NCBI GenBank assembly: GCA_964459385.1
Contig: CAYWLG010000001.1
Location: 310,001 to 374,000 of the forward strand
DNA from: UBA6107 sp964459385
GTDB lineage: Bacteria; Chloroflexota; Anaerolineae; Anaerolineales; Anaerolineaceae
Length of the DNA: 64,000 nt
Reading direction: 5' to 3'
Every line of letters begins with the position of its first letter. Positions within the stretch are counted from its first letter, which is position 1. The position numbers were made by a program, and so were the translations under genes. This document shows positions 25,329 to 33,566 of this stretch, piece by piece. The notes beneath the pieces are model-generated. The model was not told where the DNA came from, did no database searches, and worked only from the letters and a program-made list of their open reading frames with translations.

Positions 25329-25341
25329 GCACAAACGTGCA
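25329..25341. promoter_or_regulatory. Operator-like site 3 (GCACAAACGTGCA)
   Basis: An exact 13-base copy of site 2, 64 bp (about six turns) downstream and just before the regulator's coding start, suitable for autorepression or looping by a tetrameric SorC protein. Confidence 0.6.
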
Positions 25342-25351
25342 AGAGGGCAGC

Positions 25352-26308
25352 TTGGAAAATCAGGAAAAGAGTCTCGATGCGCTCAAGGTGGCGCGCATGT
25401 ATTATTACCAGAACATGACCTCTGAGGCCATTGCCCACGAGCTGAACGTTTCGCGTTCCACCGTCTCACGTCTGCTCACTTATGCCCGTGAACAGGGGCT
25501 GGTGAACATTCAGATCATGGACCCCAACGAGCAGCCCCAGTTGCTTGAGAAGAAGATCGTTGAGCAGTTCGGCATCCGGCGCGCCCACGTGGTGCCTGTG
25601 CCCGGCATCGCCGGTGAGGGCGAGTGGCTCTCGCGTGTGGTGCAGTACGCCGCCAACTACCTTAACTCCATCTTTGATTCAGACAGGATCATGGGCATCG
25701 CCTGGGGCACCACCATCAGCGGCATCGCCAAATACCTGCTGCCCAAGGCTACCCACAACGCCCAGATCATCCAGCTTAACGGGGCAGGCAACACCCAGTC
25801 GATGGGCATCGAATACGCCAGCGAGATCATGGTGCGCTTTGCCCAGAACTACCAGGCCGCCGCCAACCTCTTCCCGGTGCCCACCTTCTTTGACTATGCC
25901 GCCACCAAGGCCGCCTTCTGGAAGGAGCGCAGCATCCGCCGTCTGCTTGACCTGCAGGCCCAGGCCGACCTGCTGCTTTACAGCATCGGTGCCGTCAACG
26001 CCGGTGTGCCCAGCCATGTGTACAGCGCCGGCTACCTCGAAGGGGCCGATCTTCAGGAGATCAAGCGGCTCAAACTGGTGGGTGATATTGCCACCGTCTT
26101 CTTCAGGCAGGATGGCAGCTTCAACGGCATTCCCCTCAACGAACGCAGCAGCGGCCCGGCCCTGGAACTCTTTCAGCGCAAACACGGCCTGTGCGTCGTT
26201 TCCGGCTACGCCAAGGTGCGCGGCCTGGCGGCCGCCCTGCGCGGCGGTCTCATCAGCGAGCTCATTATTGACGAGCCTACCGCAAGGAAGTTGATGGAGG
26301 GGGAATAG
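25352..26308 (+). CDS. SorC/DeoR-family sugar-binding regulator
   Basis: The protein has an N-terminal helix-turn-helix (MTSEAIAHELNVSRSTVSRLL) and a C-terminal SorC sugar-binding domain (about residues 60-315). TTG 25352 is preferred because AAGAGGG precedes it; GTG 25337 would add five residues but overlaps operator site 3. It is divergent from the GlpA-like operon and probably controls it together with itself through the GCAC/GTGC sites. A phosphorylated polyol is the likely effector (family knowledge; not shown here). Confidence 0.87.
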   Translation: MENQEKSLDALKVARMYYYQNMTSEAIAHELNVSRSTVSRLLTYAREQGLVNIQIMDPNEQPQLLEKKIVEQFGIRRAHVVPVPGIAGEGEWLSRVVQYAANYLNSIFDSDRIMGIAWGTTISGIAKYLLPKATHNAQIIQLNGAGNTQSMGIEYASEIMVRFAQNYQAAANLFPVPTFFDYAATKAAFWKERSIRRLLDLQAQADLLLYSIGAVNAGVPSHVYSAGYLEGADLQEIKRLKLVGDIATVFFRQDGSFNGIPLNERSSGPALELFQRKHGLCVVSGYAKVRGLAAALRGGLISELIIDEPTARKLMEGE

Positions 26309-26324
26309 AAACTGCGAGGTCTGT

Positions 26325-26355
26325 TTACATTGGTTGAATGAATATAAACCAACTG
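26325..26355. repeat. 31-bp direct repeat, left copy
   Basis: Matches 29180-29210 at 28 of 31 positions in the same orientation (core TTACATTGGTT). It begins 17 bases after a regulator stop codon, and the right copy 16 bases after the AraC stop. The two copies bracket the AT-rich block with the CruF-like, lipoprotein and AraC genes. Confidence 0.7.
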
Positions 26356-26462
26356 ACTGTTTTGATTCATTAAGGTGAAAGATAGAATACAAGAAAGCCG
26401 ACCCCTTTCGTATTAAAAACCGGCAATTAATTTGCCGAATAAGTCAAGTTTTCAAATATACA

Positions 26463-26503
26463 TAAAAAACAGCTAACACTCGCAAAATTGAGCATTAGCT
26501 GTT
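26463..26503 (-). terminator. Terminator of the lipoprotein/CruF-like unit
   Basis: AACAGCTAA (26468-26476) and TTAGCTGTT (26495-26503) pair with a short inner stem; on the minus strand a six-base T-run follows. It may also act on the convergent regulator transcript. Confidence 0.75.
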
Positions 26504-26518
26504 AATTTGGATTCGTTA

Positions 26519-27535
26519 TTACTTTGAGATTGAGTCAATTACTTCTTGTGAAATAGTTAATCCAATTGGATTTGGTTGCGATCCACGTTTTTGTAAATAA
26601 AGTTTTACCAGAGCTAGCAAGATTATCCCGCCGAAAGACATTAGAGAAATTAAGACCACTTCAAATTGTTGTTGGAAGAAAAACACCAATTCCAAAATAA
26701 AGAGAAAATCTCCAGCATACATGATGATTGGGAAGTAAATATCCAAGAACTTTGATCTGAAGTGTCGTTTTTCAGGAGTGGAATCCAGAATAAAATGATA
26801 TGCCAATTGAATCTCAAATGCGGTGAAAAACCAACCTGCATAGTTACTCAGAGGAACCCCTCCATCAATAGCGGGCATGTAAGCGCCATTCGTATGCCAA
26901 ACCCATCCACCAAAGGAAACCCACCACGGGTCACTGAGCATATCTGTGGCAGTAACAATAAATGCACCTACAGCAGCGATTATTACAGAAGTAAGAATCT
27001 TGGACCAAATCGCATCGTTTCTCTTGATTAATTCTGACGGCAATAAGTAAAGGGATAGATAGAATGAGGGATATAAGATAACCTCCCAGGCAGGGGCCAC
27101 AATTGCAGGAACTCCGAGAATATGGAACATGTTCCTGGCTGTGTAATGATAGGACCCAAAGATCAAACCGAAGTTCGTACCAAGAAACTCATTAAACCAG
27201 GCGATGAGAAAAACAGCGAAAAAAGCAATCAGTGCTCTTTTTACTCCTTTGGTAGTTATGGAATGCCACATAATTAGGACAATTCCGGTAACTACTTGAA
27301 AAATAAAGATCAACATGATCGGGTTTGAATTGGTCATGCCTTCAGCCCACAACGCGGTCCGTAAATCGACGTTGCGAGATAGCGCCAATATCAATGTGGC
27401 AATAACACAGATCGCATTTGTGATAATTGCTACAATGAGGATGTTTTTGCCTTTACGCTGATCCAATGTGAAACCATACAAGGGCTGAAATACGCCACTG
27501 GTTTTTTTTAACGGTTCTGAATCTGTGTGTCCCAT
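26519..27535 (-). CDS. Carotenoid biosynthesis protein, CruF/DUF422 family
   Basis: This 338-residue membrane protein with about nine helices carries the family blocks NEFLGTNFGLIFGSYHYT, ATDMLSDPWWVS and GVPLSNYAGWFF. CruF hydrates the psi end of carotenoids (1',2'-hydratase), but many homologues lack a proven role. No other carotenoid gene is in the window. An AAAGGAG site precedes the start. The gene is AT-rich relative to its neighbours. Confidence 0.78.
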   Translation of the reverse strand: MGHTDSEPLKKTSGVFQPLYGFTLDQRKGKNILIVAIITNAICVIATLILALSRNVDLRTALWAEGMTNSNPIMLIFIFQVVTGIVLIMWHSITTKGVKRALIAFFAVFLIAWFNEFLGTNFGLIFGSYHYTARNMFHILGVPAIVAPAWEVILYPSFYLSLYLLPSELIKRNDAIWSKILTSVIIAAVGAFIVTATDMLSDPWWVSFGGWVWHTNGAYMPAIDGGVPLSNYAGWFFTAFEIQLAYHFILDSTPEKRHFRSKFLDIYFPIIMYAGDFLFILELVFFFQQQFEVVLISLMSFGGIILLALVKLYLQKRGSQPNPIGLTISQEVIDSISK

Positions 27536-27597
27536 AAATTCTCCTTTAAATCCTTGGAAGATAAATTTTTAGTTGCTTTTCAAATGACAAGGAAGAG

Positions 27598-27936
27598 CTA
27601 TCTTAAGGTTGCAGAAGAAAATACCCATGTATCATTTTTTAATTCAAGAACCACCTGGGTATATTCGGCTTTTCCTTGGCTAAGGTCATGTACATCCAGA
27701 TTTACTGGCCCAACCATTGGGCCCGTGAGGACGATCTGGTTTTGGCTTTCTCCGTAGACAGTAGAAATAAGCGTATCATCGTAGTCAAAGCCGTAAGTTC
27801 TTGCTGCGGTTAGTGCATCAGCCCGAACGGGTAGATCCTGCCCCTTTGCAACAGAACAGCCTGTTAAACTGACGATTCCCAAAAACAGCATTGCTACAAA
27901 AAAAACAAACAAAACAGGATTGGTTTTACCCTTCAT
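27598..27936 (-). CDS. Small lipoprotein
   Basis: This 112-residue protein has a signal peptide and lipobox LTGC at residues 24-27. The mature part of about 85 residues shows no family I recognise. GGAGG lies upstream. It precedes the CruF-like gene by 62 bp on the same strand and probably shares its transcript. Confidence 0.6.
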   Translation of the reverse strand: MKGKTNPVLFVFFVAMLFLGIVSLTGCSVAKGQDLPVRADALTAARTYGFDYDDTLISTVYGESQNQIVLTGPMVGPVNLDVHDLSQGKAEYTQVVLELKNDTWVFSSATLR

Positions 27937-28009
27937 AGATCACGACCTCCATTTTTAATTACAGGAATTATTGAATTAATGTTATTTTTTTTATGAGGGG
28001 CAGTAAATG

Positions 28010-28037
28010 TTGAAATACGAATGATTGTTGTTATAAT
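28010..28037 (+). promoter_or_regulatory. Promoter of the AraC-type gene
   Basis: TTGAAA (28010-28015), a 16-bp spacer and TATAAT (28032-28037); predicted start about 28044, 41 nt before the ATG. Confidence 0.6.
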
Positions 28038-28084
28038 GCGAATATTCCTAACATAAAACCTTATATAGGCTGATAAACCGGAAA

Positions 28085-29164
28085 ATGACTGATAGAAAAA
28101 ACTTCAATGTCTCTATTACCATGATTACTCCGCTTATACAAAAGTTGAGTAATTCCGGATTTGACACTAGTAGCTTCTTGTCTGATCTTGGTCTAGCTCC
28201 ATCAATTCTTGAATCAACTGATAACAAGATCAATATTCATCAGTACCATGAGATATTCGTAAAAGCGGAAGAAATTACTGGAAATCAGTTTATAAGTCTT
28301 GAAACAGGCAGCTCCTTCCAGCTTGTTTCAAATATTCTTGGATATTTAATGCTGAATTGCCTCAACCCAAGGGAATCGTTAGATAAGTATGTCCTCTATC
28401 AAAAATATAATGATGAGACGATGAGTTATCAATTTGTTCAAGAAGGGGACTTAACAAAAATAATTGTTTCAATCAGAGATGAGGAATTCGATCAGGATAA
28501 ATACTTAAGTGATTATTACATTTCAGGATTGGTTGCCTATTGGCAATCGATCACCGGCAAACAGCTTTCCCCCTTACAAGTGTGTTTTCGCCATAAATCC
28601 CCTGAAGATTTTCAACAATACAAAAAACAATTCCGAGGGGAGTTAAAATTCTTGGCTCCAAACAATATGATTATTGTTGGTCAAGATTTTTGGGATACCC
28701 CCAACCTCCATCCCAATGCTGCATTACGCGATCTATTTGAGAAATACTTGATTAAAGAACTTTCTTATCAACTCTCTAAAGGTCCTTATACAAACAAGGT
28801 TCAGTCCATCTTATCTGAAAAAATCAATGATAAATTGCCAAGTGAAAATGAAATTGCACAATTATTATCCATAACCACAAGAACATTACAAAAGAAATTA
28901 AAATCTGAAGGAACCAATTTTAGAAACATTCATTTTACGATTCAAAAAGAATTGACGTTTCAATATTTAATGGATAAATCAATTTCAATAACTGAGATAT
29001 CTTATAAGCTCGGTTTTTCTGATCCTAGCGCTTTCAATAAGGCATTTTCTTCTTGGGTGGGTGAATCTCCCACCCATGGCGTACCAATCATTTCGCGTCA
29101 GAAGAAATTAATATCAACGATCTTTCTTAAACCCACCGCCAATAAGTTGGTGAAGGGTGTTTAA
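28085..29164 (+). CDS. AraC-family transcriptional regulator
   Basis: This 359-residue protein has an N-terminal ligand-sensing region of the arabinose-binding-type (AraC_N) family and a C-terminal AraC DNA-binding domain (about residues 235-335: EIAQLLSITTRTLQKKL, then ISITEISYKLGFSDPSAFNKAFSSW). The last helix diverges from the usual GxSPxxYR end (GESPTHGV). Divergent from the lipoprotein/CruF-like unit, which it may regulate. AT-rich codon use, unlike the flanking GC-rich genes. Confidence 0.85.
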   Translation: MTDRKNFNVSITMITPLIQKLSNSGFDTSSFLSDLGLAPSILESTDNKINIHQYHEIFVKAEEITGNQFISLETGSSFQLVSNILGYLMLNCLNPRESLDKYVLYQKYNDETMSYQFVQEGDLTKIIVSIRDEEFDQDKYLSDYYISGLVAYWQSITGKQLSPLQVCFRHKSPEDFQQYKKQFRGELKFLAPNNMIIVGQDFWDTPNLHPNAALRDLFEKYLIKELSYQLSKGPYTNKVQSILSEKINDKLPSENEIAQLLSITTRTLQKKLKSEGTNFRNIHFTIQKELTFQYLMDKSISITEISYKLGFSDPSAFNKAFSSWVGESPTHGVPIISRQKKLISTIFLKPTANKLVKGV

Positions 29165-29179
29165 ATACATAAAGTTTGA

Positions 29180-29210
29180 TTACATTGGTTAAATGAACAT
29201 AAACAAACTG
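29180..29210. repeat. 31-bp direct repeat, right copy
   Basis: Second copy of the repeat at 26325-26355, with three mismatches. The remainder of 29211-29454 is AT-rich and shows no gene. Confidence 0.7.
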
Positions 29211-29225
29211 GTATGGTTTGTTTAT
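29199..29225 (+). terminator. Hairpin after the AraC-type gene
   Basis: ATAAACAAAC pairs perfectly with GTTTGTTTAT around a seven-base loop, 35 bp after the araC stop. No long T-run follows, so termination is only probable. It overlaps the right direct repeat; the left copy does not form it. Confidence 0.45.
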
Positions 29226-29454
29226 CTTGGACTAATTCATGTGTCTGTGAAAAGTAAATCGATAGGTAATTCAATACGGATCCGATATTGAATTACTTTC
29301 TTCTGAGAGTTTACACCAAGAATGCATATAGGAAATCAAGAATATGGCGATTATGTTCAAATAATAATCTCTCAAAATCTGGGGTTATAAAATAAATGGA
29401 ACCACTACAATCACAGTAGAGTAATGATTCCTTCTACTATTTGTGTTCAGTGGT

Positions 29455-30102
29455 TTAGTTTGGAAGTGGTGGGGTGACAAAATCGGGAACAATCGTGTTT
29501 TGCGCATCCCATCTAATCATACGTGTTGTACTCATCCCTAAAAATGAATATAATCCCAAAGTAATCGCTGAGAGTATAGCTATCAGCAGTGAAATTCCCA
29601 GGAATTGACCACCTGTTCCCGAAAAATTGAGAGGTCTTCCTTCAATGAATGTATGTTGCAAAATAAAACGGCGCATTCTTGCATACCCCCAAAAACTATA
29701 AATTCCCAGCGTTAGACCACTCAAAACTGCAATCAGAAGATACTGCCCAAAAAGGTCGAGACCAGTTCCTGTGAATTCCATCCGTTTGCCATTTGGCAAA
29801 ATCGTATGACTCACATCATATTTCAATAACCGGGCCTGATAGAAGCCTAGGATCAAATAAAAGCCCAATGTAAACAGAGTTAGTAGTAATCCCAACAATA
29901 TCTGTCCAAAATATTCTCCCCCTTCACCATCATAATAAAGAGGAGCCCCTTGATAAAAAGTAAGGCTAAGAACTTTTCTACGATAAGCGACGAATGCCCA
30001 AGGAACCGCTAATCCCAATGTGAAGATGCTGGCCAGTATGAGTAGAATCACCTGCCAAAATATATCTGACCATTTACCACGATACTCAAGTCTATTTCCC
30101 AA
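29455..30102 (-). CDS. DUF898 (YjgN-like) membrane protein
   Basis: This 215-residue protein contains three copies of a unit with an F/Y-x-G-x-G start, a hydrophobic pair of helices and a TLGxYSF-type end, characteristic of DUF898/YjgN. Function unknown. The start is TTG with AGGAGG just upstream. It lies between the AT-rich block and the terminator of the FGGY-kinase operon. Confidence 0.82.
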   Translation of the reverse strand: MGNRLEYRGKWSDIFWQVILLILASIFTLGLAVPWAFVAYRRKVLSLTFYQGAPLYYDGEGGEYFGQILLGLLLTLFTLGFYLILGFYQARLLKYDVSHTILPNGKRMEFTGTGLDLFGQYLLIAVLSGLTLGIYSFWGYARMRRFILQHTFIEGRPLNFSGTGGQFLGISLLIAILSAITLGLYSFLGMSTTRMIRWDAQNTIVPDFVTPPLPN

Positions 30103-30195
30103 ATTTCCCTCCTTGGATCAAAACAGTAGATGCATAAATTGTACACTGCTTTTGCCTTTTCAAGCATCCGCTCTCGTTCCTTTCTTAAACAACAA

Positions 30196-30214
30196 GTGCG
30201 CCTCAGCGGCGCAC
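30196..30214 (-). terminator. Terminator of the fadR-glpD-AGPS-like-FGGY operon
   Basis: GTGCGCC and GGCGCAC form a seven-pair GC-rich stem with a five-base loop, 36 bp after the kinase stop. T-rich sequence follows on both strands. Confidence 0.65.
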
Positions 30215-30249
30215 CTGGTTTTTCTGACAACGAATCCCTAATCCCTATA

Positions 30250-31815
30250 CTAACCATTCTTGGGCGGATAGCCCGTGATGTCACGGATCTCGTCATAGAG
30301 AGGCTGCAGGCGATCGTACATCTTGCAGTAAACGCGCTTGTAAAGCTCGTCGTAAAGGGCGTGGTTCTCTTTGATCGGCTCAAAAGCCTCACCGGGGTGG
30401 GCCATTTCTTTGACCGCGCTGTCAAAATCGGGGTGCAGTTTCAGCCCCACGGCCACATCCATGGCGGCGCCCAGGCCGCTGGTTTCATAAGTATGCGGCT
30501 TGCTGGTGGGCAGGCCAAAGATGTCGGCGGTGAGCTGCATGGCGGCCGGGCTTTGACTGCCTCCGCCCGAAACACGGATCTCGGTGATGGGAATGTGGGT
30601 GCGTTTCTCGGTGCGTTCCATGCCCTCACGCAGGGCGTAGGCCAGCCCTTCGAGGATGGCGCGGTACATGTAGGCGCGCGTGTGCACGTCGCCAAAGCCG
30701 ATGATGGCGCCCTTGGCTTCGGGCCCCGGCACTTTGAGCCCGGGTGACCAGTAGGGCTGCAGCATCAACCCGCGCGATCCGGGCGGCACGGAGTGCACCA
30801 GATCGTCGAAGAGTTCTTCGGTCTCCACGCCGCGTTCGGCGGCCAGGCGTTCTTCGTTCATGCCGAATTCGCGCTTGAACCACGAGACCATCCAGTAGCC
30901 GCGGAAGATCTGCGTTTCCAGCGAATATGAGTTGGGTACTGCCGAGGGGTAGGGCGGGATGAGCGGGATCACCTCGGTGTATTTTTCGAGGGTGATGTTG
31001 ATGGTGGCGGTGGTGCCGTAAGAAAGGCAGGCGATGCGCGGGTCCACGCAGCCGGCGCCGACGACCTCGCAGGCTTTATCGGCGGCCGCGGCGATCAAAG
31101 GCAGCCCGGCAGGGATGCCGCTGGCGGCAGCCGCTTCGGGGGTGATCTCACCCAGCAGGCCGGCCGGGGGCACCAGATCGGGCAGCAGAGCCTTATCCAT
31201 CGGTACGGCCTGCCACTTCCAATCGCCTTTGCTGCACCAGTCCAGCTTTTTGTAATCGAAGGGGATGTACCCCACCTGGCAGCCGACCGAATCGACGAAT
31301 TTGCCGACCAGTTTGTGGGTGATGTAGCCGGAGAGGAAGAGGAATTTGTGTGTTTTCTGCCAGATTTCCGCTTCGTTCACGCGCACCCAGTTGGCCTCGG
31401 CTTCGGCCTGCAAATAGGCCACGGTCTCGCTCATGCCGGCCACTTTGAAGAGCGCGCCCCACACGCCGCCGACCGGTTTTTGGCCGGGGGTGCGGCGCTG
31501 GTCAAGCCAGTGGATGGCCGGGCGCAGGGCTGCGCCGTTTTCATCCACGTTGATCAGGGTGGAACGCTGGGTGGTGAGGGCAACGCCAGCGATGGCTTCT
31601 TTTTTCACGCCGGGCATCAACCACAGTTTTTGGCAGGCTTCGCACACTGATTTCCAGTAATACTCGGGGTCTTGCTCCGCCCAGCCGGGTTCTTTTGAGT
31701 AGTAAGGTGTGATGGGTACCCGCGACTTGGCAATAAGATTTCCGCGTAGATCGAAAAGCAACGCTCGAACAGATTGTGTTCCGTGATCAATTGCCAGAAG
31801 CTGATCAGCCGACAT
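30250..31815 (-). CDS. FGGY-family carbohydrate kinase
   Basis: This 521-residue kinase has both ATP-domain halves: DHGTQSVRALLFD at the N-terminus and SGGGSQSPAAMQLTADIFGLP near residue 430, then the TSGLGAAMDVA block. The closest general types are glycerol, xylulose or erythritol kinases; substrate cannot be assigned. It begins 1 bp after the flavoprotein stop codon with GGAGGG upstream, so it is coupled to the flavoprotein. In context it could phosphorylate glycerol, dihydroxyacetone or a related polyol. Confidence 0.88.
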   Translation of the reverse strand: MSADQLLAIDHGTQSVRALLFDLRGNLIAKSRVPITPYYSKEPGWAEQDPEYYWKSVCEACQKLWLMPGVKKEAIAGVALTTQRSTLINVDENGAALRPAIHWLDQRRTPGQKPVGGVWGALFKVAGMSETVAYLQAEAEANWVRVNEAEIWQKTHKFLFLSGYITHKLVGKFVDSVGCQVGYIPFDYKKLDWCSKGDWKWQAVPMDKALLPDLVPPAGLLGEITPEAAAASGIPAGLPLIAAAADKACEVVGAGCVDPRIACLSYGTTATINITLEKYTEVIPLIPPYPSAVPNSYSLETQIFRGYWMVSWFKREFGMNEERLAAERGVETEELFDDLVHSVPPGSRGLMLQPYWSPGLKVPGPEAKGAIIGFGDVHTRAYMYRAILEGLAYALREGMERTEKRTHIPITEIRVSGGGSQSPAAMQLTADIFGLPTSKPHTYETSGLGAAMDVAVGLKLHPDFDSAVKEMAHPGEAFEPIKENHALYDELYKRVYCKMYDRLQPLYDEIRDITGYPPKNG

Positions 31816-31816
31816 T

Positions 31817-33553
31817 TCATCCCTCCAGGTTTTTACTCCAGCGTTTCTCCTTCTGTTCGGGGCTCATATCCAAACCAAGGGTACCGCCGGGATTCATGAT
31901 GTAGTTCGGGTCAAAATGCTCTTTCAAGGTTCTGATAATGTCCATCTGAGGGGTGCCGATCTGGCCTTCCAGCCAGGGGGAGGTTTGTTTGCCCACCCCG
32001 TGGTGATGGCTCATGGCAGCGCCGCTCTTTTGAATGGCTTCAAGGATACCATATTGTAAGTCCAGATACTCTTTTATGCTGTTCATTTTGGCGATGAAAA
32101 TGAAGTACAAATTGCCGCCCTGTGGATAGGCGTGCGAAAGGTGGGTCATGCACACGGTCTGCGGCCGGTTCTTCACAAAGGCGCGCACCGATTCGTGCAC
32201 CTGCCCCATGTTCGACCAGTTGACCGCGCATTCCAGCGTGTCGATGAGAATGCCGAAGTCTTGCAGGTCTTCGCGCATGTAGGGATCGCGGAAACGCCCT
32301 TTCTCCCAGTTGCTGGTGACAGGCGCAAACGAGATGTTGAAGGCACCATATTTGCGGCAAATGCGCCGGATCTTGCGATTGACGTTGGCCGAGAAGCTGC
32401 GCTCGCCTTCGGTGTGCCCCAGCAGCAGACATTTTTGCATGGGCTGATACCCGGTCAGTTTGAGCACAGAATCGGCGATGGTGCCCTCAATGTGATACAG
32501 CTTCATGGCCACATCGGTCTCTTCGGGGTCAGAGAGGCGGAACACAGAGGGAAAGCCGAACTCGGCCTGCATGATCTCGCGGCAGGCGGCCTGGGCATCC
32601 TGCCAGTTTTTGAACATGTAGCTGTAACGGCGCCTGTTCTGCGGCATGTAGCGGCGCAGTTGCAGGGTCACGTTGCAGAGAATGCCAAAGGTGCCCTCGC
32701 TGCCCATCATGATCTGGTCGAAATCGGGGCCGGTGGCACAGCGCGGTACTTCGTTGGTCTTGAACACACCGCGCGGGGTCACATATTCCTGTGCGATCAC
32801 GATATCTTCGATCTTGCCGTAATAGGTGCTGTTCTGACCGGCTCCGCGGGTCACCACCCAGCCGCCCACACTGGAATATTCGAACGACTGTGGAAAATGC
32901 CCGCAGGTATAACGCCGCTTGGCGCCCAGCTTTTCGGGGGCGTTGTTGAGGAGCTCTTCCAGCGCCGGGCCGCTCATGCCGGCCTGCACGGTGATGGTCT
33001 GGTCGATCTCGTTGAAGCGCACCAACTGGTTCATGTGCACGCTCATGTCGATGGTCACGCCGCCCTTGACGGCTTCCATGCCGCGTGTCACGGTCGAGCC
33101 ACCGCCGTACACATACATGGGGATGCGTTCCCGGTCGCAGTAAGCCACCAGCGCTTCGATCTCATTCTGATTTCGCGGCGCCACCACCACATCGGCGATG
33201 TTTTCTACAATATGATGGCGCAAACGCAGGGCATCGATCATGCCGCCGCCATAGGATTTCTTAATGCGGGTGTAGGTGTCGCTGCGAAGGTTTTCGGCGC
33301 CGCACAACTCGGCGAACTTATCCAGATGCTTTTTGGCCAGGTGGATGGGCACTTCTACTTCCACCTTATCCAGTGCCAGATCTTCGGGCACCAGAAAGTC
33401 GGTGCACGACATATTGAAGGTGTCGAGCATCAGTTTTACCAGGCCGCTGTTGGGATGTTTGTATTCGGCCGGATCGCCCCACTTGAAAAGCGAACGATAG
33501 GTGCCGGCAGGGACGATTTCTTCATACCAGGGGGGAGTGCATTTTTTGCTCAT
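31817..33553 (-). CDS. Alkyl-dihydroxyacetonephosphate synthase-like FAD flavoprotein
   Basis: This 578-residue protein has a PP-loop FAD-binding domain (GGGSTVT near residue 150, SSVGGWVVTRGAGQNSTYYG near 230) and a C-terminal FAD-linked oxidase domain with the MSHHHGVGK motif. That motif and the overall blocks are typical of AGPS, which replaces the acyl chain of acyl-DHAP with a fatty alcohol to make ether lipids. Bacterial relatives may instead oxidise hydroxyacids or glycerol phosphates. Placement behind a FadR-type regulator and GlpD supports a lipid-precursor role. Starts 13 bp after glpD. Confidence 0.8.
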   Translation of the reverse strand: MSKKCTPPWYEEIVPAGTYRSLFKWGDPAEYKHPNSGLVKLMLDTFNMSCTDFLVPEDLALDKVEVEVPIHLAKKHLDKFAELCGAENLRSDTYTRIKKSYGGGMIDALRLRHHIVENIADVVVAPRNQNEIEALVAYCDRERIPMYVYGGGSTVTRGMEAVKGGVTIDMSVHMNQLVRFNEIDQTITVQAGMSGPALEELLNNAPEKLGAKRRYTCGHFPQSFEYSSVGGWVVTRGAGQNSTYYGKIEDIVIAQEYVTPRGVFKTNEVPRCATGPDFDQIMMGSEGTFGILCNVTLQLRRYMPQNRRRYSYMFKNWQDAQAACREIMQAEFGFPSVFRLSDPEETDVAMKLYHIEGTIADSVLKLTGYQPMQKCLLLGHTEGERSFSANVNRKIRRICRKYGAFNISFAPVTSNWEKGRFRDPYMREDLQDFGILIDTLECAVNWSNMGQVHESVRAFVKNRPQTVCMTHLSHAYPQGGNLYFIFIAKMNSIKEYLDLQYGILEAIQKSGAAMSHHHGVGKQTSPWLEGQIGTPQMDIIRTLKEHFDPNYIMNPGGTLGLDMSPEQKEKRWSKNLEG

Positions 33554-33566
33554 CGAGTTCCTCCAG

